From positions 1 through 64,000 of the forward strand of contig CANROX010000003.1 in the NCBI GenBank assembly GCA_947632335.1: a stretch of 64,000 nucleotides of DNA, given 5' to 3'. The DNA comes from an uncultured Clostridia bacterium (GTDB lineage Bacteria; Bacillota; Clostridia; Oscillospirales; Acutalibacteraceae). Position 1 is the stretch's first letter. The number at the start of each line of letters is the position of its first letter. The translations under genes were made by a program, and so were the position numbers. The notes below the pieces were generated by a model. That model saw only the letters and a program-made list of their open reading frames with translations, had not been told where the DNA came from and ran no database searches. Shown here piece by piece: positions 26,891 to 37,839 of this stretch.

Positions 26891-28729
26891 ATGTTAACTT
26901 TACTGGCCATTGGCGCAGGTATTGCTGTTTTTGCCGGCATTGGCGCCGGCGTAGGCATTGGTTTGGCTACCAGCAAGGCTACCCAGGCTGTGGCAAGACA
27001 GCCGGAGGCAGACGGTAAGATTTCAAAACTGCTTCTCTTAGGTTCGGCTCTTGCAGAGGCAACTGCTATTTATGGCTTTGTTGTAGGACTTCTTATAATC
27101 CTCCTGCTGAAACCTGATACAAACATTACTATCGTGGCAGTGGGTGCAGGCGTTGCTGTTCTTACAGGCGCAGGGGCAGGAATAGGAATAGGTATGGCAA
27201 CATCAAAGGCCTGTGAATCCGTAGCCAAATGCCCCGATGCAGACGGTAAAATTTCAAAGATACTTCTCTTGGGTTCAGCCCTTGCAGAGGCTACGGCTAT
27301 ATATGGATTTGTTGTGGGATTGCTGATTGTACTACTTCTTGGGGACTCCTCCTCGGTTTCTCCCGGAATTGCAGTAGGCGCCGGCGTTGCGGTATTTACC
27401 GGCATAGGTGCAGGGCTTGGCATAGGCAAGGCAACATCAAGTGCCTGTGAGGCGGTGTCAAAGTGCCCTGAAGCCGACGGCAAAATTTCAAAACTATTAC
27501 TTTTGGGTTCAGCCCTTGCAGAGGCAACTGCTATCTACGGTTTTGTTATAGGCCTATTAATAATTTTACTGGTTGGCGAGGGTGAATTTTCACCAATACT
27601 TACAGTGGGCGCCGGCGTGGCAGTACTGTCCGGCGTAGGTGCAGGACTTGGAATAGGTATGGCAACAAGCAAGGCTTGTTTGGCAGTTGCCTATAGTCCG
27701 GAATCTGACGGTAAGATTTCAAAATTATTACTTCTCGGAGCGGCGTTATCCGAGGCAACAGCAATTTACGGCTTTGTTGTAGGTTTACTTATTATTTTGC
27801 TTCTTAATCCGGCAGAGGCGGTTGCGGCTGCGTCTATCGGTGCAGGTACAGCGGTGCTTACCGGTATAGGTGCAGGTTTTGGAATTGGATTTGCAACAAG
27901 CAAGGCTTGTGAATCAGTTGCAAAATGCCCCGATGCAGACGGCAAAATTTCAAAATTATTACTTCTTGGTTCAGCTCTCTCGGAGGCAACGGCTATATAT
28001 GGATTTGTAGTAGGTCTTTTGATTATCCTACTTATGGGCGGAAATGCAGTACCTCAAATGGCTATAGGCGCGGGCCTTGCTGTGTTTACAGGCATAGGCG
28101 CAGGTATAGGTATAGGTCTTGCAACAGCAAAATCCTGCACAGCGGCAGGCAGATGTCCGGAGGCGGACGGCAAAATTTCAAAATTATTACTTCTTGGTTC
28201 AGCTCTTTCGGAAGCAACAGCTATATACGGATTTGTAATAGGACTTCTGATTATTCTTCTTCTGGGTGCAGGTGAATTTTCTCCAATCCTTTCATTCGGT
28301 GCAGGTTTGGCTGTGTTCGCAGGTGTAGGTGCAGGCGTAGGTATTGGTGTATCTACAAGCAGGGCCTGTTCATCAGTATCACATAATCCAAGTGCAGACG
28401 GCAAGATTTCAAAACTTTTACTTCTTGGTTCAGCACTTTCAGAGGCCACCGCTATATATGGCTTTGTAGTGGGACTTCTTATTATTCTTCTGTTAGACGC
28501 TGCTGCCCTTGCCTCAACAGTTGCAGTAGGTGCAGGTATAGCAGTATTTACCGGCTTAGGGGCAGGCTTTGGAATAGGTTTGGCTACATCAAAATCCTGT
28601 ATATCGGCTGCCAGACAGCCGGAGGCAGACGGCAAAATTTCAAAACTTTTGCTTCTCGGTTCTGCCCTTGCGGAGGCAACAGCTATTTACGGATTTGTTA
28701 TTGGTTTATTAGTAATTCTTTTAATGTAA
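26891..28729 (+). CDS. atpE: ATP synthase Fo subunit c, eight fused hairpin repeats
   Basis: 612 residues instead of the usual 70-90. The protein is eight consecutive copies (about 76-78 residues each) of an Fo c hairpin: helix 1 with the Gly-rich GAGxAVxxGxGAGxGIGxATSKA, a polar loop (xxPxADGKISK) and helix 2 [26 protein letters not shown]. Every copy keeps the ion-carrying Glu in (S/A)AL(A/S)EATAIYG. The polypeptide has 16 membrane helices and eight carboxylates. It has a normal SD and lies in the normal atpE position; no separate single-hairpin c gene is present. The residue after the Glu is Ala and the Na+-ligand Gln of helix 1 is hydrophobic, suggesting H+ coupling. Confidence 0.93.
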   Translation: MLTLLAIGAGIAVFAGIGAGVGIGLATSKATQAVARQPEADGKISKLLLLGSALAEATAIYGFVVGLLIILLLKPDTNITIVAVGAGVAVLTGAGAGIGIGMATSKACESVAKCPDADGKISKILLLGSALAEATAIYGFVVGLLIVLLLGDSSSVSPGIAVGAGVAVFTGIGAGLGIGKATSSACEAVSKCPEADGKISKLLLLGSALAEATAIYGFVIGLLIILLVGEGEFSPILTVGAGVAVLSGVGAGLGIGMATSKACLAVAYSPESDGKISKLLLLGAALSEATAIYGFVVGLLIILLLNPAEAVAAASIGAGTAVLTGIGAGFGIGFATSKACESVAKCPDADGKISKLLLLGSALSEATAIYGFVVGLLIILLMGGNAVPQMAIGAGLAVFTGIGAGIGIGLATAKSCTAAGRCPEADGKISKLLLLGSALSEATAIYGFVIGLLIILLLGAGEFSPILSFGAGLAVFAGVGAGVGIGVSTSRACSSVSHNPSADGKISKLLLLGSALSEATAIYGFVVGLLIILLLDAAALASTVAVGAGIAVFTGLGAGFGIGLATSKSCISAARQPEADGKISKLLLLGSALAEATAIYGFVIGLLVILLM

Positions 28730-28741
28730 GGAGGGAAGAAA

Positions 28742-29218
28742 GTGTTAAGTATAGATTTTTGGAATATTTTATTTACGGTTATTAACCTTCTCATATTCTT
28801 TCTCATTATCAAGTTCTTCCTCCTGAAACCCATTAAAAATATAATGGATAAGCGCCAGCAGATGATACAAGATGATTTTGACAGTGCTGCAAAGACAAAA
28901 AAAGAGGCAGAGCAGTTAAAAGATGAATATGAGGGTAATATTCAGTCGGCAAAGGAGGAAGCAGCTAAAATTACAGATACAGCAAAGAAAAATGCTGCAA
29001 AACAGAGGGAAAACCTCCTTGAAACTGCCAATGAAGAGGCAAGGAACATTGTGGAAAAGGCACAAAAGAATGCACAGGCAGAATACGATAAGACAATTTC
29101 CAAGCTGGAAAGTGAAATTGCAGGTCTTGCCCTTGTGGCGGCAACAAAAGTTGTAAAAAACAGTACATCTGAAGAAGATGTATCTGACTTTGATAAATTC
29201 CTTAACGGGGAGGATTAG
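28742..29218 (+). CDS. atpF: ATP synthase Fo subunit b
   Basis: 158 residues from GTG 28742, with GGAGGGAAG upstream. One N-terminal membrane helix (FWNILFTVINLLIFFLIIKFFLLKPI) is followed by a long, charged coiled coil to the end. It is the peripheral stalk linking subunit a to the F1 head through delta. It lies 12 bases after the c gene. Confidence 0.93.
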   Translation: MLSIDFWNILFTVINLLIFFLIIKFFLLKPIKNIMDKRQQMIQDDFDSAAKTKKEAEQLKDEYEGNIQSAKEEAAKITDTAKKNAAKQRENLLETANEEARNIVEKAQKNAQAEYDKTISKLESEIAGLALVAATKVVKNSTSEEDVSDFDKFLNGED

Positions 29219-29222
29219 TAGT

Positions 29223-29726
29223 ATGGCATCTGTAGTAATTAACTACGCTGCGGCTCTTTTCCAATTATCCATAAATACTGACTCCATAAGGGAGGCAGAG
29301 GAGATTTTTGAAGAAAATACAGTTCTCATAAAAGCCCTTGAAAGTCCGGTTGTTCCCTTTAAAAACAAATGTAATGTTATTGATAAGATTTTTCCTAAGG
29401 ATATGAGAAGTTTTATTAAGGTCGTTTGTAAAAAGGGAAGAATAAACCTTATTAATGATATATTTGATGAGTACAAAAGGATTTATAACAGGGAAAAAGG
29501 AATTGTAAATGCTGACATTTATTATGTTGCAAAGCCAACAGATAAACAGCAGGAAAAATTAAAGTCCTTCTTAAAGAAAAGGCTTGGTGTAGAAACAGTG
29601 AACCTCAATCTTGTGCATAAGCCGGAGCTTATGGGCGGCTTTGTTATTAATGCAAATGGCATAGAATATGACAGGAGCTTTAAGGGCAGGATTGACGCAT
29701 TAAATCGTAAATTAGTCCGGAGGTAA
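29223..29726 (+). CDS. atpH: ATP synthase F1 subunit delta
   Basis: 167 residues from ATG 29223 ([16 protein letters not shown]); the track start 29178 lies inside atpF. The N-terminal helical bundle and C-terminal [15 protein letters not shown]-type segment (here [17 protein letters not shown]) are typical of delta, which clamps the b stalk to alpha. The start is 4 bases after the atpF stop. Confidence 0.93.
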   Translation: MASVVINYAAALFQLSINTDSIREAEEIFEENTVLIKALESPVVPFKNKCNVIDKIFPKDMRSFIKVVCKKGRINLINDIFDEYKRIYNREKGIVNADIYYVAKPTDKQQEKLKSFLKKRLGVETVNLNLVHKPELMGGFVINANGIEYDRSFKGRIDALNRKLVRR

Positions 29727-29731
29727 CTCAA

Positions 29732-31240
29732 ATGAGTGCTATAAGATCAGATGAAATTATTTCAATACTAAAAAGTGAAATAGCAAATTTTGATTTTGAT
29801 AAAGGTGAAAAGGAAACCGGTGAGGTGATTTCTCTTAGCGACGGTATTGCAAGAATATATGGCATTGAAGGTGCAATGTACGGTGAAATTGTAGTATTTG
29901 AAAACGGCGCTAAGGGTATGGTGCAGGACATTAAGGTAAACGACATCGGTGTAATCCTTTTTGATAAAGATAGAGGTATTAAAGAGGGAGCAAAGGTAAC
30001 AAGGACCCATAAAAAGGCAGGTGTGCCTGTTGGAGAGGCCTTTCTTGGCAGGGTTGTAAACGCACTTGGTGCCCCCATTGACGGCAAGGGAGAAATCAAG
30101 GAGGACGGCTACCGTCCCGTTGAGTGTCCGGCACCCTCTATTGTTGAAAGAAAATCTGTCAATAAGCCAATGTCAACGGGTATTCTTTCCATTGATTCAA
30201 TGTTTCCCATAGGCAGGGGCCAGCGTGAGCTTATTATCGGTGACAGACAGACAGGCAAAACATCTATTGCAACCGACGCAATGCTGAACCAAAAAGGCAA
30301 CGGAGTTATTTGTATTTATGTTGCTATTGGTCAAAAAGCCTCAACAGTTGCAAGGGTTGTTAATACTCTGGAGAAAAACGGTGCAATGGACTATTCCATT
30401 GTGGTTTCTGCCACAGCTTCCGACCCTGCACCGGTTCAGTATATTGCTCCATATGCAGGAACTTCCCTTGCGGAGTACTTTATGTATAAGGGCAAGGATG
30501 TACTTATTGTATATGATGATTTAAGTAAGCACGCTGTTGCATACCGTGCAATGTCACTTCTTCTTGAGCGTTCGCCCGGCCGTGAGGCATATCCCGGCGA
30601 TGTATTTTACCTGCACTCAAGACTTCTTGAGCGTTCGGCAAAACTTTCCGATGATTTGGGAGGAGGCTCAATTACTGCCCTTCCAATCATTGAAACCCAG
30701 GCAGGCGATGTTTCAGCGTATATCCCGACAAATGTTATTTCTATTACTGACGGACAGATTTTCCTTGAAAGCGACCTTTTTAACTCCGGTATGCGACCTG
30801 CCGTTAATGTGGGTCTTTCCGTTTCCCGAGTTGGCGGTGCAGCACAGACCAAAGCTATGAAAAAGGCGGCGGGCTCAATCCGTATTGACTTGGCTCAATA
30901 CAGAGAAATGGAAGTGTTCACACAGTTCTCCTCTGACCTTGACGATGAAACTAAGGAACAACTGCAGTTTGGTAAAGGTCTTATGGAAATGCTTAAACAG
31001 CCCCTGTGCAATCCTCTTTCTCTTCATCAGCAGGTTATCTCTTTGGTTGTTGCAGAAAGCAAGCTGATGCTTGATATTGATGTTGCGGATATAAAAACAT
31101 TCCAAATGGATTTGCTTAATTATTTTGACAACAGTTATCCGGAAATCGGCAGGGAGATTGAAGAGAAAAAGGTTTTGTCCGATGAGCTTAGAGAAAAAAT
31201 TGTTTCCGTTACTAAGGATTACAAGGGTACACTCCGGTAA
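29732..31240 (+). CDS. atpA: ATP synthase F1 subunit alpha
   Basis: 502 residues, standard length. Non-catalytic nucleotide-binding subunit: Walker [27 protein letters not shown], and the signature [17 protein letters not shown]. The beta-barrel, nucleotide-binding and helical domains are all complete. SD CGGAGG just before ATG 29732, 5 bases after atpH. Confidence 0.97.
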   Translation: MSAIRSDEIISILKSEIANFDFDKGEKETGEVISLSDGIARIYGIEGAMYGEIVVFENGAKGMVQDIKVNDIGVILFDKDRGIKEGAKVTRTHKKAGVPVGEAFLGRVVNALGAPIDGKGEIKEDGYRPVECPAPSIVERKSVNKPMSTGILSIDSMFPIGRGQRELIIGDRQTGKTSIATDAMLNQKGNGVICIYVAIGQKASTVARVVNTLEKNGAMDYSIVVSATASDPAPVQYIAPYAGTSLAEYFMYKGKDVLIVYDDLSKHAVAYRAMSLLLERSPGREAYPGDVFYLHSRLLERSAKLSDDLGGGSITALPIIETQAGDVSAYIPTNVISITDGQIFLESDLFNSGMRPAVNVGLSVSRVGGAAQTKAMKKAAGSIRIDLAQYREMEVFTQFSSDLDDETKEQLQFGKGLMEMLKQPLCNPLSLHQQVISLVVAESKLMLDIDVADIKTFQMDLLNYFDNSYPEIGREIEEKKVLSDELREKIVSVTKDYKGTLR

Positions 31241-31252
31241 GAAGGTTATTAT

Positions 31253-32158
31253 ATGGCTAATACAAGAGAAATTCAAAGCAGAATTAAAAGTATTAATGAT
31301 ACCCTTAAAATCACTAATGCTATGTATATGATTTCTTCCAGTAAGCTGAAAAAAGCAAGGAGAGAGTACGATAATTCTCACCCATACTTTGTAAGTCTGC
31401 AAAACGCTATTAAAAAGGTACTTAAACTGGTTCCCAATGTGGAGAACAGATATTTTTACAATGAAAACGACGAGGCAGGGCAACCGGAAAAGCGTAAGGG
31501 TGTTATTGTTGTTACTGCGGATAAGGGCCTTGCAGGGGCATACAACCACAATGTAATTAAGCTGGCTGAGAAGATTATTGACAACGAAAGCTGGAAAAAC
31601 GACAAGCTGTTTGTGGTAGGTCAGGTAGGGCGACACTTTTTTGAGAAAAGGCATACCTGTGTTGATGAGGAATTTCAGTATACGGCACAGGACCCAAGCC
31701 TTAACCGTGCAAGAAAAATTGCAGAAAAAATGGTTCATATGTTTGACAGCAGGGAGCTTGACGAGGTATATATTGTCTACACCCATATGACTTCTCCTAT
31801 AGCTTATGACGCAAAGGTGAAAAGACTTCTCCCTCTAAGAAAGCGTGCATTTACGGAACAGTCCGATAATATTAAGTTCACCGGGAATACAAACAACATA
31901 ACACTTCTTCCATCTGCAAAGGCCGTTTTTGAAAATGTAATTCCTGACTTTATTGCCGGCTATGTATACGGAGCACTTGTTGAGTCCTACTGTAGCGAAC
32001 AGAATGCCAGAATGATGGCTATGCAGGCAGCGTCCGACAGCGCAAAGGAAATGCTCAAAGATTTATCTGTTATGTATAACAGGGCAAGACAGGCGGCTAT
32101 TACTCAAGAAATAACAGAGGTTATTTCCGGCGCTAAGGCTCAGAAAAATAAGAACTAA
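31253..32158 (+). CDS. atpG: ATP synthase F1 subunit gamma
   Basis: 301 residues. The central rotor shaft: N-terminal coil MANTREIQSRIKSINDTLKITNAMYMISSSKLKKAR and C-terminal coil QNARMMAMQAASDSAKEML...NRARQAAITQEITEVISGA are well conserved. It turns inside alpha3beta3 and sits on the c ring. If the c ring is one fused polypeptide, gamma must dock on a ring whose loops are not all identical. Confidence 0.96.
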   Translation: MANTREIQSRIKSINDTLKITNAMYMISSSKLKKARREYDNSHPYFVSLQNAIKKVLKLVPNVENRYFYNENDEAGQPEKRKGVIVVTADKGLAGAYNHNVIKLAEKIIDNESWKNDKLFVVGQVGRHFFEKRHTCVDEEFQYTAQDPSLNRARKIAEKMVHMFDSRELDEVYIVYTHMTSPIAYDAKVKRLLPLRKRAFTEQSDNIKFTGNTNNITLLPSAKAVFENVIPDFIAGYVYGALVESYCSEQNARMMAMQAASDSAKEMLKDLSVMYNRARQAAITQEITEVISGAKAQKNKN

Positions 32159-32213
32159 TATATTATACAAATTCCATATAAAAGATACTTTACACATTTG
32201 TGTGAAAGGATGA

Positions 32214-33611
<1,398 letters not shown>

Positions 33612-33635
33612 TTTTATATTAAATGGTGATTTATA

Positions 33636-34043
33636 ATGAATACATTTAGTTTAAAAATCCTTGCGTCAGATAAGGTGGTGTATGAGGGAGAATGTGAGAA
33701 AATGACAATCCCTGCCTTTGACGGTGAAAAGGGTATTTTGGCAAATCACGAAAATATATTAATGGCTACTGACATGGGTATGACAAGGTTCACAAAACCC
33801 GACGGAGAAGAAGTGAATATTTTTACAGGCCTTGGATTTATTGAAGTAATGAATAACGAGGTTACTTTCCTTGTGCAGACCAGCGAATTTCCTGAAGAAA
33901 TTGACGCAAACAGGGCAAGAGAGGCAAAAAGAAGAGCAGAGGAGGCTCTCCGCCAGAAGAAAAGTCTTATTGAGTATCACAACTCAAAGGCGTCTCTTTC
34001 AAGAGCTATGGCAAGGCTCAAGGCCACAAGCAAATATATGTAA
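33636..34043 (+). CDS. atpC: ATP synthase F1 subunit epsilon
   Basis: 135 residues: N-terminal beta sandwich (FSLKILASDKVVYEGECEKMTIPAFDGEKGILANHENILMA) and a C-terminal helical hairpin. It contacts gamma and the c ring and can inhibit ATP hydrolysis. Last gene of the operon, followed by a strong terminator. Confidence 0.94.
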   Translation: MNTFSLKILASDKVVYEGECEKMTIPAFDGEKGILANHENILMATDMGMTRFTKPDGEEVNIFTGLGFIEVMNNEVTFLVQTSEFPEEIDANRAREAKRRAEEALRQKKSLIEYHNSKASLSRAMARLKATSKYM

Positions 34044-34047
34044 CAGA

Positions 34048-34076
34048 AAAGGAGCTGTTTATTTTACAGCTCCTTT
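34048..34076. terminator. Bidirectional terminator ending the atp operon
   Basis: Perfect 11-bp stem AAAGGAGCTGT / ACAGCTCCTTT. It also overlaps the stop codon of the convergent gene at 34059-34436. Confidence 0.8.
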
Positions 34077-34436
34077 GTTTATTAAAATTATCCTGTTGTT
34101 TTTCTTTGTAAGTCGGTACTTATGAAGTTTTAAGGCAAGGGGTATTGAGGGTTTCTGAATTATCCGTATTGTAAGGATAAGGGTAACAGTAAAAATGGCT
34201 ATGCAAAGGGCAACAACCCCCATAATCAGAAATATTTTTGAAGTTATTATAAGATAAAATACAGCGCATATTATTGACGATGTTATGGACAAAAGGAACA
34301 GTGAGAAACTAAAGAAAATCAATGTACTTGCTATACCGCTTTTAAGTACAATGTCATTAATTTCTCCATAGACTTCAATTTCCTTTTCCTTTGTCTTTAA
34401 TGCGTCTGCAAGATTTTTCATATTACTGATTTTCAT
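34059..34436 (-). CDS. Small membrane protein of unknown function
   Basis: 125 residues. A charged N-terminal helix (NLADALKTKEKEIEVYGEINDIVLKS) is followed by two or more hydrophobic helices (about 33-100) and a basic tail. A TATAAT lies upstream on the minus strand with a GGTGAT SD. I do not recognise a family. Its stop lies inside the shared terminator hairpin. The coding call rests on composition and signals. Confidence 0.65.
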   Translation of the reverse strand: MKISNMKNLADALKTKEKEIEVYGEINDIVLKSGIASTLIFFSFSLFLLSITSSIICAVFYLIITSKIFLIMGVVALCIAIFTVTLILTIRIIQKPSIPLALKLHKYRLTKKNNRIILINKGAVK

Positions 34437-34525
34437 AATATCACCGTTCTTTATTATAGCATAATAAAAATTTTATGTCTATAAATGACAGGAAAATACA
34501 CAGAGGGGATAAGATTTGTAAAACT

Positions 34526-34545
34526 TGTTTAAAAATTTTTAAACA
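34526..34545 (+). repeat. 20-bp perfect palindrome upstream of the CotH gene
   Basis: TGTTTAAAAATTTTTAAACA is completely self-complementary and lies about 90 bases before the CotH start, so it is a candidate operator. Confidence 0.5.
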
Positions 34546-34636
34546 GCACGCAGAAATTTACAAATTGTTCACAACAATATAAGAATAAAAATGTATAATA
34601 TAATTGTTAAAGTATAATTTAAAAGGAGGAGTATAA

Positions 34637-37600
34637 ATGATTAAAAAATCCCTTTCAGTTATTCTTGCAATACTGATGATTGCTACAACACTTGTTATTA
34701 GCGGTGCAGTTTTTGCAGAGGATACGGACAGCTTTCAGGCAGGGGATACAGTCTACTTTGATTGCTCGGACTTTATTGACTGGACAACAGCAAGTGCTAT
34801 TGAGTACATTAACTTTACAGAGTACACAAGGGCCGATAACGGAGGAAGTGTTGTTATCGAAAGCTGTGACAAGACAAAGTACAACCCTGTAATGCTTACT
34901 GACAAAATCAATGACTATCAGTATAGTTATACATTTACAGAGGAAACAGCAGGTGCAAAGTGTCTGCGTTTCTGGAGGGGCAACACAGAGAAACTTTGGA
35001 ATAATTCTCCCCTTCTTACATACGAAATGTTTAAAGAAGGTAAAAACTGCGTAAAGGTTTCCGATTTTGACGGCAACGGAACTGTATGCGTATTTGGCTC
35101 TGCACCTGTAACAAGTTCCACAGAGGAAAAGACAACCTCATCAAAGGAGGATACATCCACCACCCAGCCGGGAGGAGATTCAAAATTCAGCTATGCACAG
35201 GCAAACCAGCTCTATGTTCACGGGGTTATGGGAAACAGTGCTGACACAGAGGCATGGGAAATGTGGGAAAGAGAAGAGGACGGAAACTTCTACTTTTTCT
35301 TACCCTCATCTGCGGATAAAAACAGCATTGAGGTATACAACACCTTTAAAAATGAGGTTACTGTAGGAGATGTGAAAATTCCTGCCAACTCTGTTGTAAC
35401 AATGGATTACAGCACCTCAAAAACATATACTGTAAATACAGGTTCGTCCACAGAAAAGCTGAAAATTATGAGAAGCGGCGCAGAGTGTGCGGTTTATGTA
35501 AATAACAGTTCTAAGTTTAACGGTGTGGATATGTATACATACCTTTGTCAGGATAAGTCGAATACGGCTAACGGCAGTGGTGCAGTTACAGAGAGCGACG
35601 GCACTCTGACAAATACCCCTGTTAAGAAGATAAAGGGTAGAGGAAATACTTCTTGGGGAAAGACAAAGAAGTCCTTTAATATTACATATGACTCAGCTCT
35701 GAAGATTTCTGGTATGGATAAGACAAAGAAGTATTCTATTTGTGCAAATTATCAGGACGATTCGCTGTCAAGAAACAGATTTTTATATGACCTTGGCAAT
35801 CAGGTAGGTCTGCCATACAGTCCTCAGAGCAGATTTGCAGATTTCTATATTAACGGAGTGTATATGGGCTCATATCAGATGTGTCAAAAGGTTGAAGTTG
35901 GCAACGACGAGCTTATCGGAGATTTGACCGGTGATGACCATATTGCTCCTGACGGAAAATTGGCAGCAGATTTTCCCTTTGCATTTAAGATTGACAGCGG
36001 TATAGACTATGATGATTTCTGGTTCACAGCAGGAAATAACAGTATTATAGTTGTTTCTCCGGAGCTTGCTGACGGAGACCCGTACTACAATGAAGTAAGG
36101 CAGTATATATCAGAGAAGTTTGAGGAGATGTTTACAGCCCTTAAAAATAATTCTGCAAACCTCTATGATTTAATTGACCCCGACTCCTTTGCAAAAATTT
36201 ATTTAATTAACGAGCTGGGCAAAAACTGGGATGTAGGTGTAAGCTCATTCTACTTTGTTTACAAACAGGATAAAGACGGAAAGTACAGATTCTTTGCCTC
36301 CCCGCCCTGGGACTATGATAATGCCCTTGGCAACGCAATCGGTGTTTCCAGTGATTTAAACGGACTTGGAGTAAGAGATTATACCCTGCCAACAGGTGAA
36401 TGGGTATCCCGAAAGGGCGGCAAATCAAATGTGAATAATGTTGCCTCCCTTATGTATAAGAATACACTTCTTAAAAAGAGAATCAGTGAGGTTTGGTACG
36501 AGAGCTTTGTACCGGCTATTGAATTTATATTTAATAAGACCAATATAAATACAGGAAGTATGTATTCTTCAGATGTATATTATCAGCTGATTAAGGATTC
36601 TGCCGCTATGAATTATGCTTCAGGCAGACTTATTAATCCTGAACCCCAGTGGATTGCATATCATGGTTCACTTAATAAATGTTTCTTTGATTATTCTGCA
36701 AAAGAATTTAGACAGGCATCTGTTGCCACAGAGTACGATGTTAATTCCTTTGAGGGTGTTTACAACTATTGTGTAGACTGGCTAAACAGCCGTGCCTCCT
36801 ATCTTTCAAACCTGTTTGTAGACTCATATATAGAGCCTAAAGAACCGACAAAGCCGACTGACCCCACAGATGTTTCCCCAACAACACCAAGCACCACAAT
36901 GCCTGAGGAACACGAAATTCAGGAGGGTACCTTGATAGAATTTGCCTTTGATAATTACGGTAAAATATCAGAGGAAAAACTGACAGAATACGGAGATAAG
37001 AACGGTTATAAGGCAACATTTGGCCAGGCAGACTTATTACTATCAATGGACGGCATAGGAAACAGGGCCCTTGAATGGTCAGCTGCAGAGTACGGCGTAG
37101 GTTCCGATACCATTGTTCCCATTATGTCAGCAGGAAGTAAAAATCCTTGGGGCGACAATCCATACATACAGGTGAGCTTTGACGCTACACAATATACCGA
37201 CCTTAGCTTTTCAATGGAAATGGCAGGCAGCAACAAGGCGCCGGCAAACTGGAAACTGCAATACAGTCTGGACGGCACCAGCTTTAATGATATTGAAAAC
37301 ACAAGTTATACTATTTCCGCCGACAACAGAAAGATTATGACAGAGTACATCAAGGACATTAAGCTTCCACAGGAATGTAATGGTGCGGAAAATGTAATAA
37401 TCAGAGCAGTACCAACATCAAAGGTAACTATTGCAGGAGGAAATTATGACGACGCTCCCACAAGCGGAGAAATTGCAATAAACAATATTAGAGTAATGGG
37501 TAATTCTGCTAAGGAGCCTATTGCAGGTGATATTAACCTTGACGGAAATGTTACAGTTCAGGACGCAACAACTATTCAGAAGTATTCTACAAGAATAGTT

Positions 37601-37714
37601 AAACTTACAACATTACAGATTGCCGCCGGAGATTTTAATAAAGACGGAAAAGTAAATATTAGGGATTCAACAGCAATTCAGAAATTTATTGCAGGCCTAC
37701 TTCCCGACGAATAA
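34637..37714 (+). CDS. Secreted CotH-kinase family protein with C-terminal dockerin
   Basis: 1025 residues. Signal peptide (MIKKSLSVILAILMIATTLVISGAVFA), an unassigned beta domain (about 30-155), a Thr/Ser linker, a second beta region, then a CotH module (about 320-720) with KKIKGRGNTSWGKTKKSFNI, and a further beta domain (about 760-960). It ends with a type I dockerin having two Ca2+ repeats (DINLDGNVTVQDATTIQKY and DFNKDGKVNIRDSTAIQKF). Dockerins plug into cohesins of cellulosome- or amylosome-type scaffolds. CotH modules occur on ruminococcal cellulosomal proteins, where they may act as protein kinases. SD AAAAGGAGG. Confidence 0.93.
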   Translation: MIKKSLSVILAILMIATTLVISGAVFAEDTDSFQAGDTVYFDCSDFIDWTTASAIEYINFTEYTRADNGGSVVIESCDKTKYNPVMLTDKINDYQYSYTFTEETAGAKCLRFWRGNTEKLWNNSPLLTYEMFKEGKNCVKVSDFDGNGTVCVFGSAPVTSSTEEKTTSSKEDTSTTQPGGDSKFSYAQANQLYVHGVMGNSADTEAWEMWEREEDGNFYFFLPSSADKNSIEVYNTFKNEVTVGDVKIPANSVVTMDYSTSKTYTVNTGSSTEKLKIMRSGAECAVYVNNSSKFNGVDMYTYLCQDKSNTANGSGAVTESDGTLTNTPVKKIKGRGNTSWGKTKKSFNITYDSALKISGMDKTKKYSICANYQDDSLSRNRFLYDLGNQVGLPYSPQSRFADFYINGVYMGSYQMCQKVEVGNDELIGDLTGDDHIAPDGKLAADFPFAFKIDSGIDYDDFWFTAGNNSIIVVSPELADGDPYYNEVRQYISEKFEEMFTALKNNSANLYDLIDPDSFAKIYLINELGKNWDVGVSSFYFVYKQDKDGKYRFFASPPWDYDNALGNAIGVSSDLNGLGVRDYTLPTGEWVSRKGGKSNVNNVASLMYKNTLLKKRISEVWYESFVPAIEFIFNKTNINTGSMYSSDVYYQLIKDSAAMNYASGRLINPEPQWIAYHGSLNKCFFDYSAKEFRQASVATEYDVNSFEGVYNYCVDWLNSRASYLSNLFVDSYIEPKEPTKPTDPTDVSPTTPSTTMPEEHEIQEGTLIEFAFDNYGKISEEKLTEYGDKNGYKATFGQADLLLSMDGIGNRALEWSAAEYGVGSDTIVPIMSAGSKNPWGDNPYIQVSFDATQYTDLSFSMEMAGSNKAPANWKLQYSLDGTSFNDIENTSYTISADNRKIMTEYIKDIKLPQECNGAENVIIRAVPTSKVTIAGGNYDDAPTSGEIAINNIRVMGNSAKEPIAGDINLDGNVTVQDATTIQKYSTRIVKLTTLQIAAGDFNKDGKVNIRDSTAIQKFIAGLLPDE

Positions 37715-37729
37715 TATGTATGTGTTAAC

Positions 37730-37766
37730 AATCTCCTATGGTGCAAGCCGCCATAGGAGATTTTCT
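37730..37766 (+). terminator. Terminator of the CotH gene
   Basis: Perfect 12-bp stem AATCTCCTATGG / CCATAGGAGATT, followed by TTCTT. Confidence 0.8.
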
Positions 37767-37839
37767 TATGCTGAAATTAATAGTAATTTATTTGCTTTAC
37801 CTTTTTATAAATTATTGATATAATAATACTGGTGATATT

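Noticed and set aside
28054-28635. 193-codon minus-strand ORF in the c-subunit gene
   Set aside because: Repetitive Pro/Ala/Ser protein created by reading the Gly/Ala-rich c repeats backwards.
26891-28729. DNA repeats considered as CRISPR or minisatellite
   Set aside because: The roughly 230-base units are diverged coding repeats that preserve protein sequence, with no spacers. No CRISPR array was seen anywhere in the window.
26891-28729. Na+-driven ATP synthase
   Set aside because: The Gln of helix 1 and the Ser next to the Glu that bind Na+ in known rings are replaced by hydrophobic residues and Ala. Thr and Tyr are kept, so this is a leaning toward H+, not proof.
30875-31786. 303-codon minus-strand ORF antisense to atpA/atpG
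   Set aside because: Long, but composition is that of a shadow frame; atpA and atpG are intact on the plus strand and there is no ribosome binding site or recognisable domain.
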